Below, in pieces: positions 15,479-24,100 of a stretch of 64,000 nt of DNA. The first letter of the stretch is position 1. The number at the start of each line of letters is the position of its first letter. Origin of the DNA: a virus. Position numbers and translations under genes: made by a program. The stretch spans positions 1 through 64,000 of the IMG/VR virus record IMGVR_UViG_3300020179_000026. One strand, given 5' to 3'. The notes beneath the pieces were generated by a model. It saw only the letters and a program-made list of their open reading frames with translations, ran no database searches and was not told where the DNA came from.

Positions 15479-16360
15479 TTACCAGCGGCTCAGTTCGCTA
15501 AGATAACCGTTTGTGGCGTCGTTGTCTTCAGAGGCGGCAGACTTTTCAGTTGCAGCTTCCTCAACAACTACGCGATCCACAGTTTCGGTTTGCTTAGTGG
15601 CTTCGTCGCGAATGGTTGAAAGACGCTCCTCTTCAGTTTTATTGAAGAGTTTAAGGGTGTAATCGTAGTTTTCATTGATGAAGGACACATCCTTGTTGCC
15701 CAGCAGCTTTTGGATGAACTTCTTTTTGTTCTCCGGAAGCTCCCGTGTCTTCTGTTCAAGCAGAAGCGAGGCTTGTGTCTTATTCAGTTCTTTTTCAAGA
15801 ACTACTACGCGTCCTTTAGCGCTTTCAAGCTCTTTACGAGCTTCATCTAATTGTTTCTTGCCGTCCATTACTGCCTCACGAATGCTGTCTTGGGCAATCG
15901 CGGCATCAACGGCGAGAAGATTGCGAACCTTGGCGAGGGTGTCATTGGCTTTGCGGTTGGCAACAGCTTTTTTGATATCCTCGGCAGGTACAACTTCATC
16001 AAGATAAGCTTCCAAATAGGTGCTAATATCATTGATGGTTTCATTTTTGAAGCTTTTGGCTTCACCAGAAAGGGCGGTTTGATACTTTTCAACAATTGCT
16101 TTGAGTTTTCCGCTGTGATTTTCGTCAATCGCGGCAACAACCTTATTCAACTTGGCAACGTGATCTTTATCGATGGCTTCAACAAGGGTTTCCAGCTTTT
16201 TGCTGTGATCTTCATCTTGTTCGGCCAGAGCTTTTTCAACGTGTATTTTTACTTTTTCATTTACAGAAGTTTCAAAAGCTTGTTGAATTTCATTCAGTGT
16301 TTGCTCAGTCAGAATGTCCTTTGTAGCTTCTTTGAGTACCTCTACAACGTTTTTGCTCAT
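15479..16360 (-). CDS. 22: Prohead scaffold / core protein, gp22-like
   Basis: A 293-residue, highly helical, charged protein placed between protease gp21 and capsid gp23, exactly as in T4. Heptad-like repeats run through the first 100 residues (KLETLVEAIDKDHVAKLNKVVAAIDENHSGKL), containing a roughly 14-residue repeated unit. The C-terminus is acidic and ends LSELSRW. Scaffold proteins of this family form the prohead core and are then degraded by gp21. Codon choice is GC-richer than nearby genes, fitting high expression. A TAAATA box is 5 bases before the ATG. Confidence 0.75.
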   Translation of the reverse strand: MSKNVVEVLKEATKDILTEQTLNEIQQAFETSVNEKVKIHVEKALAEQDEDHSKKLETLVEAIDKDHVAKLNKVVAAIDENHSGKLKAIVEKYQTALSGEAKSFKNETINDISTYLEAYLDEVVPAEDIKKAVANRKANDTLAKVRNLLAVDAAIAQDSIREAVMDGKKQLDEARKELESAKGRVVVLEKELNKTQASLLLEQKTRELPENKKKFIQKLLGNKDVSFINENYDYTLKLFNKTEEERLSTIRDEATKQTETVDRVVVEEAATEKSAASEDNDATNGYLSELSRW

Positions 16361-16365
16361 AAAAT

Positions 16366-16371
16366 TATTTA
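16366..16371 (-). promoter_or_regulatory. Late-promoter box, 5 nt before ATG 16360
   Basis: TTAAATAAATA on the minus strand, then ATTTT and ATG of the scaffold gene. Confidence 0.6.
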
Positions 16372-16400
16372 TTTAAAACCTTTCAATTTTTTTGATTTTT

Positions 16401-16550
16401 TTATTTTTTTAAATCTTTGACGCAGTTATAAATACGATTTTGCAATTTAATGTCCATGACCTCCTGTAGTGACTTTTTCGCATTGCTATAGTCTTTTTCA
16501 GTAAGACATTTAATAAAATTGTTGATCAGGAATTTTTGTTTATTATCCAT
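16401..16550 (-). CDS. 49-aa small protein, prohead-core candidate
   Basis: A complete frame from ATG 16550 to TAA 16401 filling the otherwise empty gap between gp21 and gp22. It encodes a helical, lysine-rich protein: NNFIKCLTEKDYSNAKKSLQ, then EVMDIKLQNRIYNC. This layout recalls the small core proteins (gp67/gp68 type) that T4-like phages encode next to gp21 and gp22, but the similarity is from memory. A TAAATA box lies 8 bases before the ATG and overlaps the end of the gp21 gene. Confidence 0.65.
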   Translation of the reverse strand: MDNKQKFLINNFIKCLTEKDYSNAKKSLQEVMDIKLQNRIYNCVKDLKK

Positions 16551-16561
16551 GGTTCTTATAT

Positions 16562-17242
16562 TTAGCTTTTTGAGCTGAGTTTTCTAAAGAATAAAACCAC
16601 CTGTTCTTTCAGGAAATTCTCAACATCATTTTTTGGTAAATTACGGAGCGCATCTCCGAAACTATCATATATTTCTTCATATTGTCCACTTTCTTTTAAA
16701 ACAAATTGTTTGCTTTCTAGAATACCGTCCACAAATGCCTTGGGGAACGATGGATCAGCAACGCAATCAATCGCAACTAAACGAAGATCAGTTACTTTGT
16801 TAGTGCCATTGCCAGCTTCTGTCAATTTTCCTAGAGCACGGCTACTCATGCCGACTTTAACTCCGTCCTGAATCAAACTTTTGACAATCATTCCCATGGG
16901 TGTGCTCAGAACCTTGCTTTTACCGTAGAAGATATTTCCGTCCTGACGAAGTTCAGTAACCATGTGACAAACCCGTTCCAGATTCACTTCCGGAGTTTGG
17001 GGGTGATTCAATTCACCCATGCTTCGATTATTCCGAATCATTTCACTTGTGTAACGTCCTACTTCTTTGGTCATTTCTTCCAGATTATAAATGCGACGAT
17101 TGCGATTAGCATGTTCTGCCATCATGTAAGGACCTTTGATATAAAGAGTAGCAGGTTGATTGGGGTTTTTTTCCTCCAATACATATTCAAAATCATCATT
17201 CGATGCGGGACGTTCAACGATTAGCTTTAGACCATCATTCAT
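16562..17242 (-). CDS. 21: Prohead maturation protease, gp21-like
   Basis: A 226-residue serine protease of the T4 gp21 / HK97 prohead protease group. The catalytic His is in GELNHP (His80) and the Ser in GMSSRALG (133-134), preceded by TPMGMIVKSLIQDG. It cleaves scaffold and capsid proteins inside the prohead and then itself. Position between gp13/gp4 and gp22/gp23 matches T4-like head operons. A perfect TATAAATA box lies 8 bases before the ATG. Confidence 0.85.
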   Translation of the reverse strand: MNDGLKLIVERPASNDDFEYVLEEKNPNQPATLYIKGPYMMAEHANRNRRIYNLEEMTKEVGRYTSEMIRNNRSMGELNHPQTPEVNLERVCHMVTELRQDGNIFYGKSKVLSTPMGMIVKSLIQDGVKVGMSSRALGKLTEAGNGTNKVTDLRLVAIDCVADPSFPKAFVDGILESKQFVLKESGQYEEIYDSFGDALRNLPKNDVENFLKEQVVLFFRKLSSKS

Positions 17243-17250
17243 TGTTTAAA

Positions 17251-17256
17251 TATTTA
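17251..17256 (-). promoter_or_regulatory. Late-promoter box TATAAATA, 8 nt before ATG 17242
   Basis: GTATAAATATTTAAACAATG on the minus strand; full eight-base T4 late consensus. Confidence 0.6.
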
Positions 17257-17266
17257 TACAAATTGG

Positions 17267-17740
17267 TTATTTTTTCGTGGGATTTATTTTTAAATTTTTT
17301 TCTGTAAGGATGATGAACTGCATGTCATGTTTATTTGCAAAATTTTTTGCCGCCTCCCATTTTGCACAATTTGTAACGTAAGTCATTTGTTCATAAAGCA
17401 TTGTAGATTTTCTACATTTGCTGTTTGTGAAGTCAGGTTTTCGTGTTTGTTTTTCTGGTTTAATCTCTACAAGATACTTTTTATAAGTATCTCCTTCTTT
17501 TATTACCATATTCAAATCCACATAATATAGGCGAGTGCTTTTTTCAAAAGGATGAAAGTATGGAATTTTTACACTTTCACTGGCCCAATGAGAAACATTT
17601 GGATTGTCATCACAAAAACGAAAAAATTTAAGTTCATAAGATGAACGATAAACAATAGGCTTCTTTCCCACATATTTGATTTCATTCTTGGGAGAAAAAA
17701 TTCCCTGAATAAACCGGCTATTTTTTTGCAGAGGTATCAT
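17267..17740 (-). CDS. 4: Head-completion nuclease, gp4-like
   Basis: A 157-residue protein (T4 gp4: 150). It contains YRSSYELKFFRFCDDNPNV, SESVKIPYF, a nuclease-like core YYVDLNMVIKEGDTYKKYLV followed by EIKPEKQ, and a C-terminal FIILTEKNL. The D...E-x-K arrangement is that of the PD-(D/E)xK nuclease fold assigned to T4 gp4 (gp50/64), which trims or seals DNA at the filled head before tail joining. It follows the neck gene closely with no promoter of its own. Confidence 0.8.
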   Translation of the reverse strand: MIPLQKNSRFIQGIFSPKNEIKYVGKKPIVYRSSYELKFFRFCDDNPNVSHWASESVKIPYFHPFEKSTRLYYVDLNMVIKEGDTYKKYLVEIKPEKQTRKPDFTNSKCRKSTMLYEQMTYVTNCAKWEAAKNFANKHDMQFIILTEKNLKINPTKK

Positions 17741-17752
17741 CCGGTTTACGGA

Positions 17753-18757
17753 TTATCCAATCAACAACTGTACAGGGCTTGCATCACCCAAGCCCGGAGC
17801 AGAACCCTCATACAATCGTTTCTCCAGTTCTTCTTTTTCTTTCAATCCTTGTTGCAACATGTCATTATAATTAAGTTGTCCACCCCCGAAAAGGTTTACA
17901 GATGTATATTTTCCTCGTACATGACCCACAGCGATTTTCGTTAATGCAAGTGCATATTGCTGGACCCATTGCTCCTGAATAATCTGTTGAACCGGACGCT
18001 CCACATAACAATTTAAAACACCGTAAAATCTAGAATTTCTTGGTGGTGGATACATTTGCATGCATTGTGTGCGCTCATCAAATTTAATTGAACGAGGGAT
18101 ACTCAAAAGTTTTTCTCGGTTTTTTAAAAAATCTTTCAAGATATACCAGCTAATAAGATCAAATCCATAATTTCCCATGGCATAACTGAAATAAGTTTGT
18201 TGGGCCAGTGTTTGTTCGATTGTAAACAAAGTATTAACACCGGTGCTGCTACCTTCTTCGAAATACCTAATGTCTATGACCTTGCGGTATGTTTTGACAA
18301 GATAATCATAAGAATTTAATATAGAAATTTGATCCGCGAAATTTCCTTCAGGATCTGGACTTGCAACCTGAAACGCCATGGGATTTTCTGGATCACCAAT
18401 CACCATATTACCTATATTGTACATGCTATTGATACTGGTGTTACGAATATCGTAACGAAAATTAAAATCAGGTGTCAAACTAAACAATGTGTCTAGGCGT
18501 AATCCTTTTCCTTCATCATAAAGTTCACTATCAAAAACAACATATTCTTCGGTATATCCTGCAAATTTGCTAAACATTTCAACGGCAATGGCTATGTTCT
18601 CAAAAAGTTGATCTTGATGAATTTCTATATTGACAAGAGGAGCACCCAACTGACGACTGATGCGAATTCCCAAATCATTAAATGCTTGAATCCGGCTATT
18701 GAGATTTGTGCTATAAAACGTGCTGACGTTTTGTGTGACTGTGCAACTTAGGCTCAT
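17753..18757 (-). CDS. 13: Neck protein, gp13-like
   Basis: A 334-residue protein (T4 gp13: 309). The N-terminal ISRQLGAPLVNIEIHQDQLFENIAIAVEMF matches the start of T4-like gp13 (LGAP, NVEL, then a helix), followed by TEEYVVFDSELYDEGKGLRL. The C-terminal helix carries EQWVQQYALALTKIAVGHVRGKY. gp13 and gp14 form the collar ring that seals the head and docks the tail. The gp14-like gene is elsewhere (55210-55977). The start follows the upstream stop by one base. Confidence 0.75.
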   Translation of the reverse strand: MSLSCTVTQNVSTFYSTNLNSRIQAFNDLGIRISRQLGAPLVNIEIHQDQLFENIAIAVEMFSKFAGYTEEYVVFDSELYDEGKGLRLDTLFSLTPDFNFRYDIRNTSINSMYNIGNMVIGDPENPMAFQVASPDPEGNFADQISILNSYDYLVKTYRKVIDIRYFEEGSSTGVNTLFTIEQTLAQQTYFSYAMGNYGFDLISWYILKDFLKNREKLLSIPRSIKFDERTQCMQMYPPPRNSRFYGVLNCYVERPVQQIIQEQWVQQYALALTKIAVGHVRGKYTSVNLFGGGQLNYNDMLQQGLKEKEELEKRLYEGSAPGLGDASPVQLLIG

Positions 18758-18758
18758 A

Positions 18759-19382
18759 TTAATTGTTGCTGGTTATGGAAACAATGATGGTGGATTGGTT
18801 GGCGGTCAGCCCAGTAAACATGACATAAAGGGCGTTGACCCGTTCATGCAGGGCGGATACTGCCGCCTGCACAGAAGCATAATTCAGATCTAACGCCTGT
18901 ATTCTGTCCTGATAAAAAACATTTGGAGAAAGAATTGGATCAAAGCCGACCGATGAAAGAGCCGAAGCATAAATGGCACTGTTTGCCACAAGATTTGAAT
19001 ATGCTTCACTCCAATAAGCACTTTTTTCTTCTACCGTTGTATAAACTGAAGACCAGCTTCCGGAAAGTGTATTAACTGTTATATAAGTGCTTTGCCAATT
19101 AGAACTAAAAGACAAAACATGAGTATAGACACTTTGCCAACTGGAACTGTTTGTTTGAACTGTGGTATAAACACTGTTCCAATAACCACTATTAGCTTGA
19201 AGTGTTAGATATGCACCATACCAATTTTCACTAGTTCCTTGATTTTGAGTGTGAAAAACTCCCTGAAACTTTAAGTTTGGTCCGGCAATCGGATCGCTTC
19301 CACTTTCCAATACGCCCGCTGTGGGGTCGGTATGGTGGGTGGAGCGATGAAGTTTTCCGTGAAAAGGATAATTGCCAGACAT
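18759..19382 (-). CDS. Repeat protein with 14-residue W-x-S-x-Y repeats
   Basis: A 207-residue protein. From about 55 to 140 it has six copies of a 14-residue unit, roughly N-S-x-x-W-x-S-V-Y-T-T-V-x-x. Examples are NSGYWNSVYTTVQ, NSSSWQSVYTHV, SSNWQSTYITV and SGSWSSVYTTV. Such repeats in phage structural proteins usually form trimeric coiled or beta-stacked fibre shafts. The N-terminus (HHTDPTAGVLESGSDPI) looks like an attachment segment. The C-terminus (LSALHERVNALYVMFTGL) is another helix. Its job is likely a spacer or whisker-like fibre near the neck, inferred from the adjacent gp13 gene. TATAAATA lies 5 bases before the ATG. Confidence 0.7.
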   Translation of the reverse strand: MSGNYPFHGKLHRSTHHTDPTAGVLESGSDPIAGPNLKFQGVFHTQNQGTSENWYGAYLTLQANSGYWNSVYTTVQTNSSSWQSVYTHVLSFSSNWQSTYITVNTLSGSWSSVYTTVEEKSAYWSEAYSNLVANSAIYASALSSVGFDPILSPNVFYQDRIQALDLNYASVQAAVSALHERVNALYVMFTGLTANQSTIIVSITSNN

Positions 19383-19387
19383 ATATT

Positions 19388-19393
19388 TATTTA
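19388..19393 (-). promoter_or_regulatory. Late-promoter box TATAAATA, 5 nt before ATG 19382
   Basis: TTATAAATAAATATATG on the minus strand. Confidence 0.6.
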
Positions 19394-19408
19394 TAAATTA
19401 ATTGCATA

Positions 19409-21166
19409 TTATGTGCAGAGAATGCTGATTATAAATGCTCCGTCACCCATTCCTATCATGTCTTCACCTGCCTGAATTGTTATAATATTACAATCTGTTT
19501 TGAACAATGGTATGGGCAAAGGCGTATCTCCCTGAATAACACCAAGAATGGCTAATTGTTGCAAATATAATTCATAAAGACAACGATTGATGGTATCACT
19601 TTGGTAATTTTCATTATTTCCAATAAAATTATTACAAGTAACTTCCAAATCAGGATTGTATAAAACCGAATCATCAGTATAGATATTTTTTATAAATTTA
19701 TAACTTTCAAAAATATCCTGATTGTTCATTTGAATATCAATTGCAGATAAAGGAAGAAACGGATCCAAATCAAATTTGAATCGCTGCCGCGCCTGATTCA
19801 AAAGAATATAATTGTTGTTGATCAACTTGCTTATGCTCTTGTTGAAAACAAAACTCTGTGAATATTCATCATCTTCCACCTGTGTTTGATCAGGGGGGAA
19901 TATTTCAAAATCATAAGAATACAGCATGTTGTTTGTTGTGTTAGGTTCTAAAAATCTGAAAAACTGTCCGCCCGAAAGGTTTGTTCCTAAAGTTGTCAGG
20001 GAGAACAACAAAATGTCGTCCACGTTTTCATTCAAATAAATATCTATTGCCTTCAAGTTATAATTTTTTATATTATCTTTGACAAAATTATATTTTCCAA
20101 TTTTTGTTGTAGGTCGGGAAAAATATTTTTTGTATAGTGATTTGTTTGTTAAAATGTAAAAAATATTTTCATTTTGTTTGCTGAAAACATATTTTTCCGA
20201 ATATTCTCCGGATAAAGTTTCTTCGGAAAAATCTATGATTTTATATGTGGAATCTGAAATATTAACTATAATGATCTTGTTTTCTTTGGCCAAAAGAAAT
20301 ATTTCAGTTAAATTTGTGAACTGATTTTTATGAAGCTTAATGTCGATAATTGTATAGGCAGAAAATAACTTTTTAAGTATAAGCGAATATCTCCAATTCA
20401 ATTGATCATCAAAAAATTTCAGACAGGAATTTCCACTGTCCATCACAACTAATGTGGAAAGGTATAAATCAGCAGCAAAAGGATTATTGAATTCATTGTT
20501 GTCGTACCTTCCGCCCTGACCCCCTATGATTTTTTTGACATAACGTTTGTTGAATTTTACGTTCTCACCTTCAATAAAACCCTCAACATCATAAAGAATT
20601 ACTTGATTGTTGAAAGAATCCACAACATACAAATCATTTCCTTCAAGAATTAGATCTGTTATATTTCCGTTTCTCAACTGTGTTTGTTCATCCACATAAA
20701 TGCTGGAAAGAATTATATTAAAAGTGCTATACTCTTTATTGAATTTTGTAAAAAATATAGTTTGTCCCTGTGAAGCTATCAGCAATCGATTTTCGTTATC
20801 GGTTGTTGGTGCTACCACAAAATCCTGAATATAGTCCAAAGCAGACAATCCCACATTTAAAAAAGACGAGCCGCTCGTATTGGGTGTTGTGGTAAAATTC
20901 CATTTGATTTGGTTTTGTCCCGAAGGAACACCCAGCCATTGTGTATAAGAATATGGAATTTGATTTGTGAGAATTTTTGTTTTTGAGTAAAGATACAAAA
21001 TGTTTTTATACAAATAATTCAACCGAATATTCAAAGTTCCTGCCACACTAAGTTCATTTACAGGAATCTGAATTTTATCAAAATGATAAGGCAATTCGAT
21101 AAAATCTCCCACCACTCGATCAAAAATTAAATTTTCTTTTTGAAATAATTTAAAAATATTTTTCAT
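19409..21166 (-). CDS. Beta-propeller-like fibre/adhesion protein
   Basis: A 585-residue protein; the start is ATG 21166, one base past the upstream stop. Repeated strand units such as DLILEGNDLYVVDSFNNQVI and STLVVMDSGNSCLKFFDDQL have the NHL/six-bladed propeller pattern (hydrophobic strand, VxDSxNxxI). N- and C-terminal segments are beta-rich and of unknown fold. The C-terminus has QAGEDMIGMGDGAFIISIL. It is the last gene of a long adhesion operon. The open frame continues upstream through the 15-bp repeats, but that extension is the wrong frame of the neighbour. Confidence 0.65.
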   Translation of the reverse strand: MKNIFKLFQKENLIFDRVVGDFIELPYHFDKIQIPVNELSVAGTLNIRLNYLYKNILYLYSKTKILTNQIPYSYTQWLGVPSGQNQIKWNFTTTPNTSGSSFLNVGLSALDYIQDFVVAPTTDNENRLLIASQGQTIFFTKFNKEYSTFNIILSSIYVDEQTQLRNGNITDLILEGNDLYVVDSFNNQVILYDVEGFIEGENVKFNKRYVKKIIGGQGGRYDNNEFNNPFAADLYLSTLVVMDSGNSCLKFFDDQLNWRYSLILKKLFSAYTIIDIKLHKNQFTNLTEIFLLAKENKIIIVNISDSTYKIIDFSEETLSGEYSEKYVFSKQNENIFYILTNKSLYKKYFSRPTTKIGKYNFVKDNIKNYNLKAIDIYLNENVDDILLFSLTTLGTNLSGGQFFRFLEPNTTNNMLYSYDFEIFPPDQTQVEDDEYSQSFVFNKSISKLINNNYILLNQARQRFKFDLDPFLPLSAIDIQMNNQDIFESYKFIKNIYTDDSVLYNPDLEVTCNNFIGNNENYQSDTINRCLYELYLQQLAILGVIQGDTPLPIPLFKTDCNIITIQAGEDMIGMGDGAFIISILCT

Positions 21167-21167
21167 A

Positions 21168-24100
21168 TTAATAACCACCTGAATAACCACCTGATCCACT
21201 TCCACCCGATCCGCTTCCACCCGATCCGCTTCCACCCGATCCGCTTCCACCTGATCCGCTTCCACCTGATCCACTTCCACCCGATCCGCTTCCACCTGAT
21301 CCGCTTCCACCTGATCCACTTCCACCCGATCCGCTTCCACCTGATCCGCTTCCACCTGATCCACTTCCACCCGATCCGCTTCCACCTGATCCGCTTCCAC
21401 CTGATCCGCTTCCACCCGATCCTCCGGATGAAGCTCCAGTGTTGTTGCCACTAGTTTCAGATTGAGTTTCAGTCGTGCTTATTGACTGATCTGTTTCGTT
21501 AAAACTTATGTCTTTTTCCATATTTTCCTTCCAAATAAAATTTCGTAATTCACTCATGTAAGGAAGATTGTTCAATAATATGGTATTTAATTGTTTTTGA
21601 ATATACGCTCGGGCATCTTTATTGGTAATTTTTGAATTGTTTATGGTTATGTCTATTGCAGGAGACTTGTGATACGGAATTCTTTGCCGAAAAAACTTTT
21701 CAATTGTATCTGCATAGTTTCTGCTTTCAGAAGGTAAATTAAACAACAAAGGCTGAATATTTTTTGAATATTTTTGAATGAACCTGATCGTGTAATAATC
21801 CAAAGGTTTTGTGAAGAAAAATACGTCTCGAATATCTAAGTTTTTTATCGTGAATGCATTCTTTATTTTTAACTTGTCATACAAATTAATACCAGCAAAA
21901 TATTGAGTGGACCCGTATGTAAAAGGTTCGTTAAAAATTTGACTCAATGTATATTTTCCCGGACTAAAAGTTTTAGAATCCACTATCTGTCCGTTTACAA
22001 ATAAAACACATTTTCCGGCTACAGAATCGAATGACAAAGCAAATTCATGATAACCAAATTTTAACTGGGTAGCATCAAACGAAAGATTCAATTCTTCAGA
22101 AGCTTCTGAAGTATAAACATTTGGCAGGTTAATTCTTATACTTATTCCATTTTCTGGGTAGGTTTCATTTAAAACTTCATGATTATACACTGAATTTGTT
22201 GTGGGTACATTAAAGCAAGCGGAAACCGGATAATTCAAAACAATTACATCTTCATTAGTCACCAAAGTTTTTGTGTCTATAAGTGCAACCGATCCGGTCG
22301 AATTAGTGCTTGAACAAATTGCATATACTGTTGAAATGTTTTCCCCGGCAATATAAGTGGAACTAAAATCACTGGCTATCACGTTTGTTGCACTCACAGG
22401 AAGTCTGAATGTGTTAATCACAAATCCTGCAGAATTGTGTACGTAGCATGTTGAATTATTATCAAAAATAAAGAAATTTAAATTGTTGTCTATAGTAAAG
22501 GTTGTGATAGTACCACTGCTATTATAAAATCTTGTTTCAATATTGTTTAAACTGACATTCCATTCTTTTATTTCTCCATTAGATTTGTAGAATATTCTGA
22601 CTTGTTCTCTTATTTCTGAATCATTACCATCCAAGATATAAACGGCGTTGCCTATTTTTTTCAAAGATTTTGCACTGACCATGGGTGTTGTTGAATAGTA
22701 TCTGGTCAAATTATTAAATCCAAATTGTTCGGTTCTGCGATTATATGAAACAAAATCACCGGCATGTGAAACCAAGAAATATGTGCTTGTTTCGTCAGAA
22801 TGGTGTGAAATTGCAGCGGAAAGAGGATTATACTGCGAACTATCCAGTATGGTATTCTGTGAATTTATTTGAAACAATTCTCCTGTGTTGTCTAAAACAA
22901 AATAATCATCCAAACTTTCTATTTGAACCACATCCAAAAGAGAATTATTGAACTGTATTGTATCCAATAACGTCCATTCAGAATTGTAAATTTTTAAAAT
23001 ATTACCATCTATGAAACGAACAAATGGGGTTACAGCTCGGTCTGAATAAACACCGATTCCTGTGTTTTTATAATTGCCCACAATTTCGTGTCCAAATGAT
23101 TGATTGAAATCTTTGCTTCCTATTGTGAAGAAAAATGTGAATCTGTTATCGAAACTTTTGCTGTTGATAGTTTCATTTATTGCATATTCATTACCTGAAA
23201 ATTTATAAACACCATTTTCTGCAGCCAAAATGGTTCCATTGGTTTGAATATATTGGTCTATTCCATTGAATAATATAGAAGAATCATTTTTCAAAATATA
23301 TTCATTAATGTCTTGTTTGCCTATCCGGTAGTAAGCATAAAGAGTGTAAGGTTCAAATGTCATCTGACTTTTTACATCAAATATTTCTGTGGGAACTGAC
23401 ACCTGGTTTGTTATGCAATCATAATAACTTTCGTATGCAAAAACATCGTTTGCAGAAAACGCCATCTGTCGAGTGGTTTTGTTTGGAATAAAATATCTAT
23501 CATACCATATTGGTCGTGTATTGGGATTGGAAGAACCGCTTAACCAAGAGCAAATCCAAGTTCCGTTTATTTCTCCCCGAGGATTTCCGAAGTTACTGGT
23601 ATCTTTATAATTTGCATTTTTCTTCCAAATTTTATCTGAAAATTCCGGTGTATTTGAATAAATCGCACCACATTCAGCCAAATTACTGTCATTTATGTTA
23701 ATAAAATTATATTCTCCCATCTCTAAAGGAGTATGAAAATATGTCAGTTTGCCCGGTTTAAATTTGTATTCATTAATTTTACTTTGATAATTTTGAGAAA
23801 ATCTTAGATTTCCTTTTTCTTGAGGTGCTCCTGTGTTTAAGGAAACATATGATCTTACATCTTTGTTTTCTCCCAAAGAAATATTCTCTGATTTGGGAGT
23901 TAGATTATTTTTTTCTGTGACAAAATTATAAGGAACCTTTTCAGATGAAATATTATTGAATTCACTGTGAAACACTATTTGATTTTTTACCACAGAAGAA
24001 TCTGTGCATTCCACATTTAAATTATTTGTATCAAATTCTTTTTTATAAGAAAACCAATGAGATGAAAGAGAATCAATTAAATTGAATTTTATAGGAAGAA

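Noticed and set aside
15851-16420. 189-codon + strand frame, Phe-rich
   Set aside because: Antisense to scaffold coiled coil; composition mirrors Lys/Glu codons.
21191-21423. CRISPR-like array
   Set aside because: Units are 15 bases, directly adjacent with no spacers, and in frame within a gene; a coding minisatellite.
21167-21451. N-terminal extension of the 19409-21166 gene through the repeat (VEADQVEADRVEVDQ-type protein)
   Set aside because: It is the alternative frame of the SGSGG minisatellite. ATG 21166 sits one base after the upstream stop, the coupling pattern used elsewhere.
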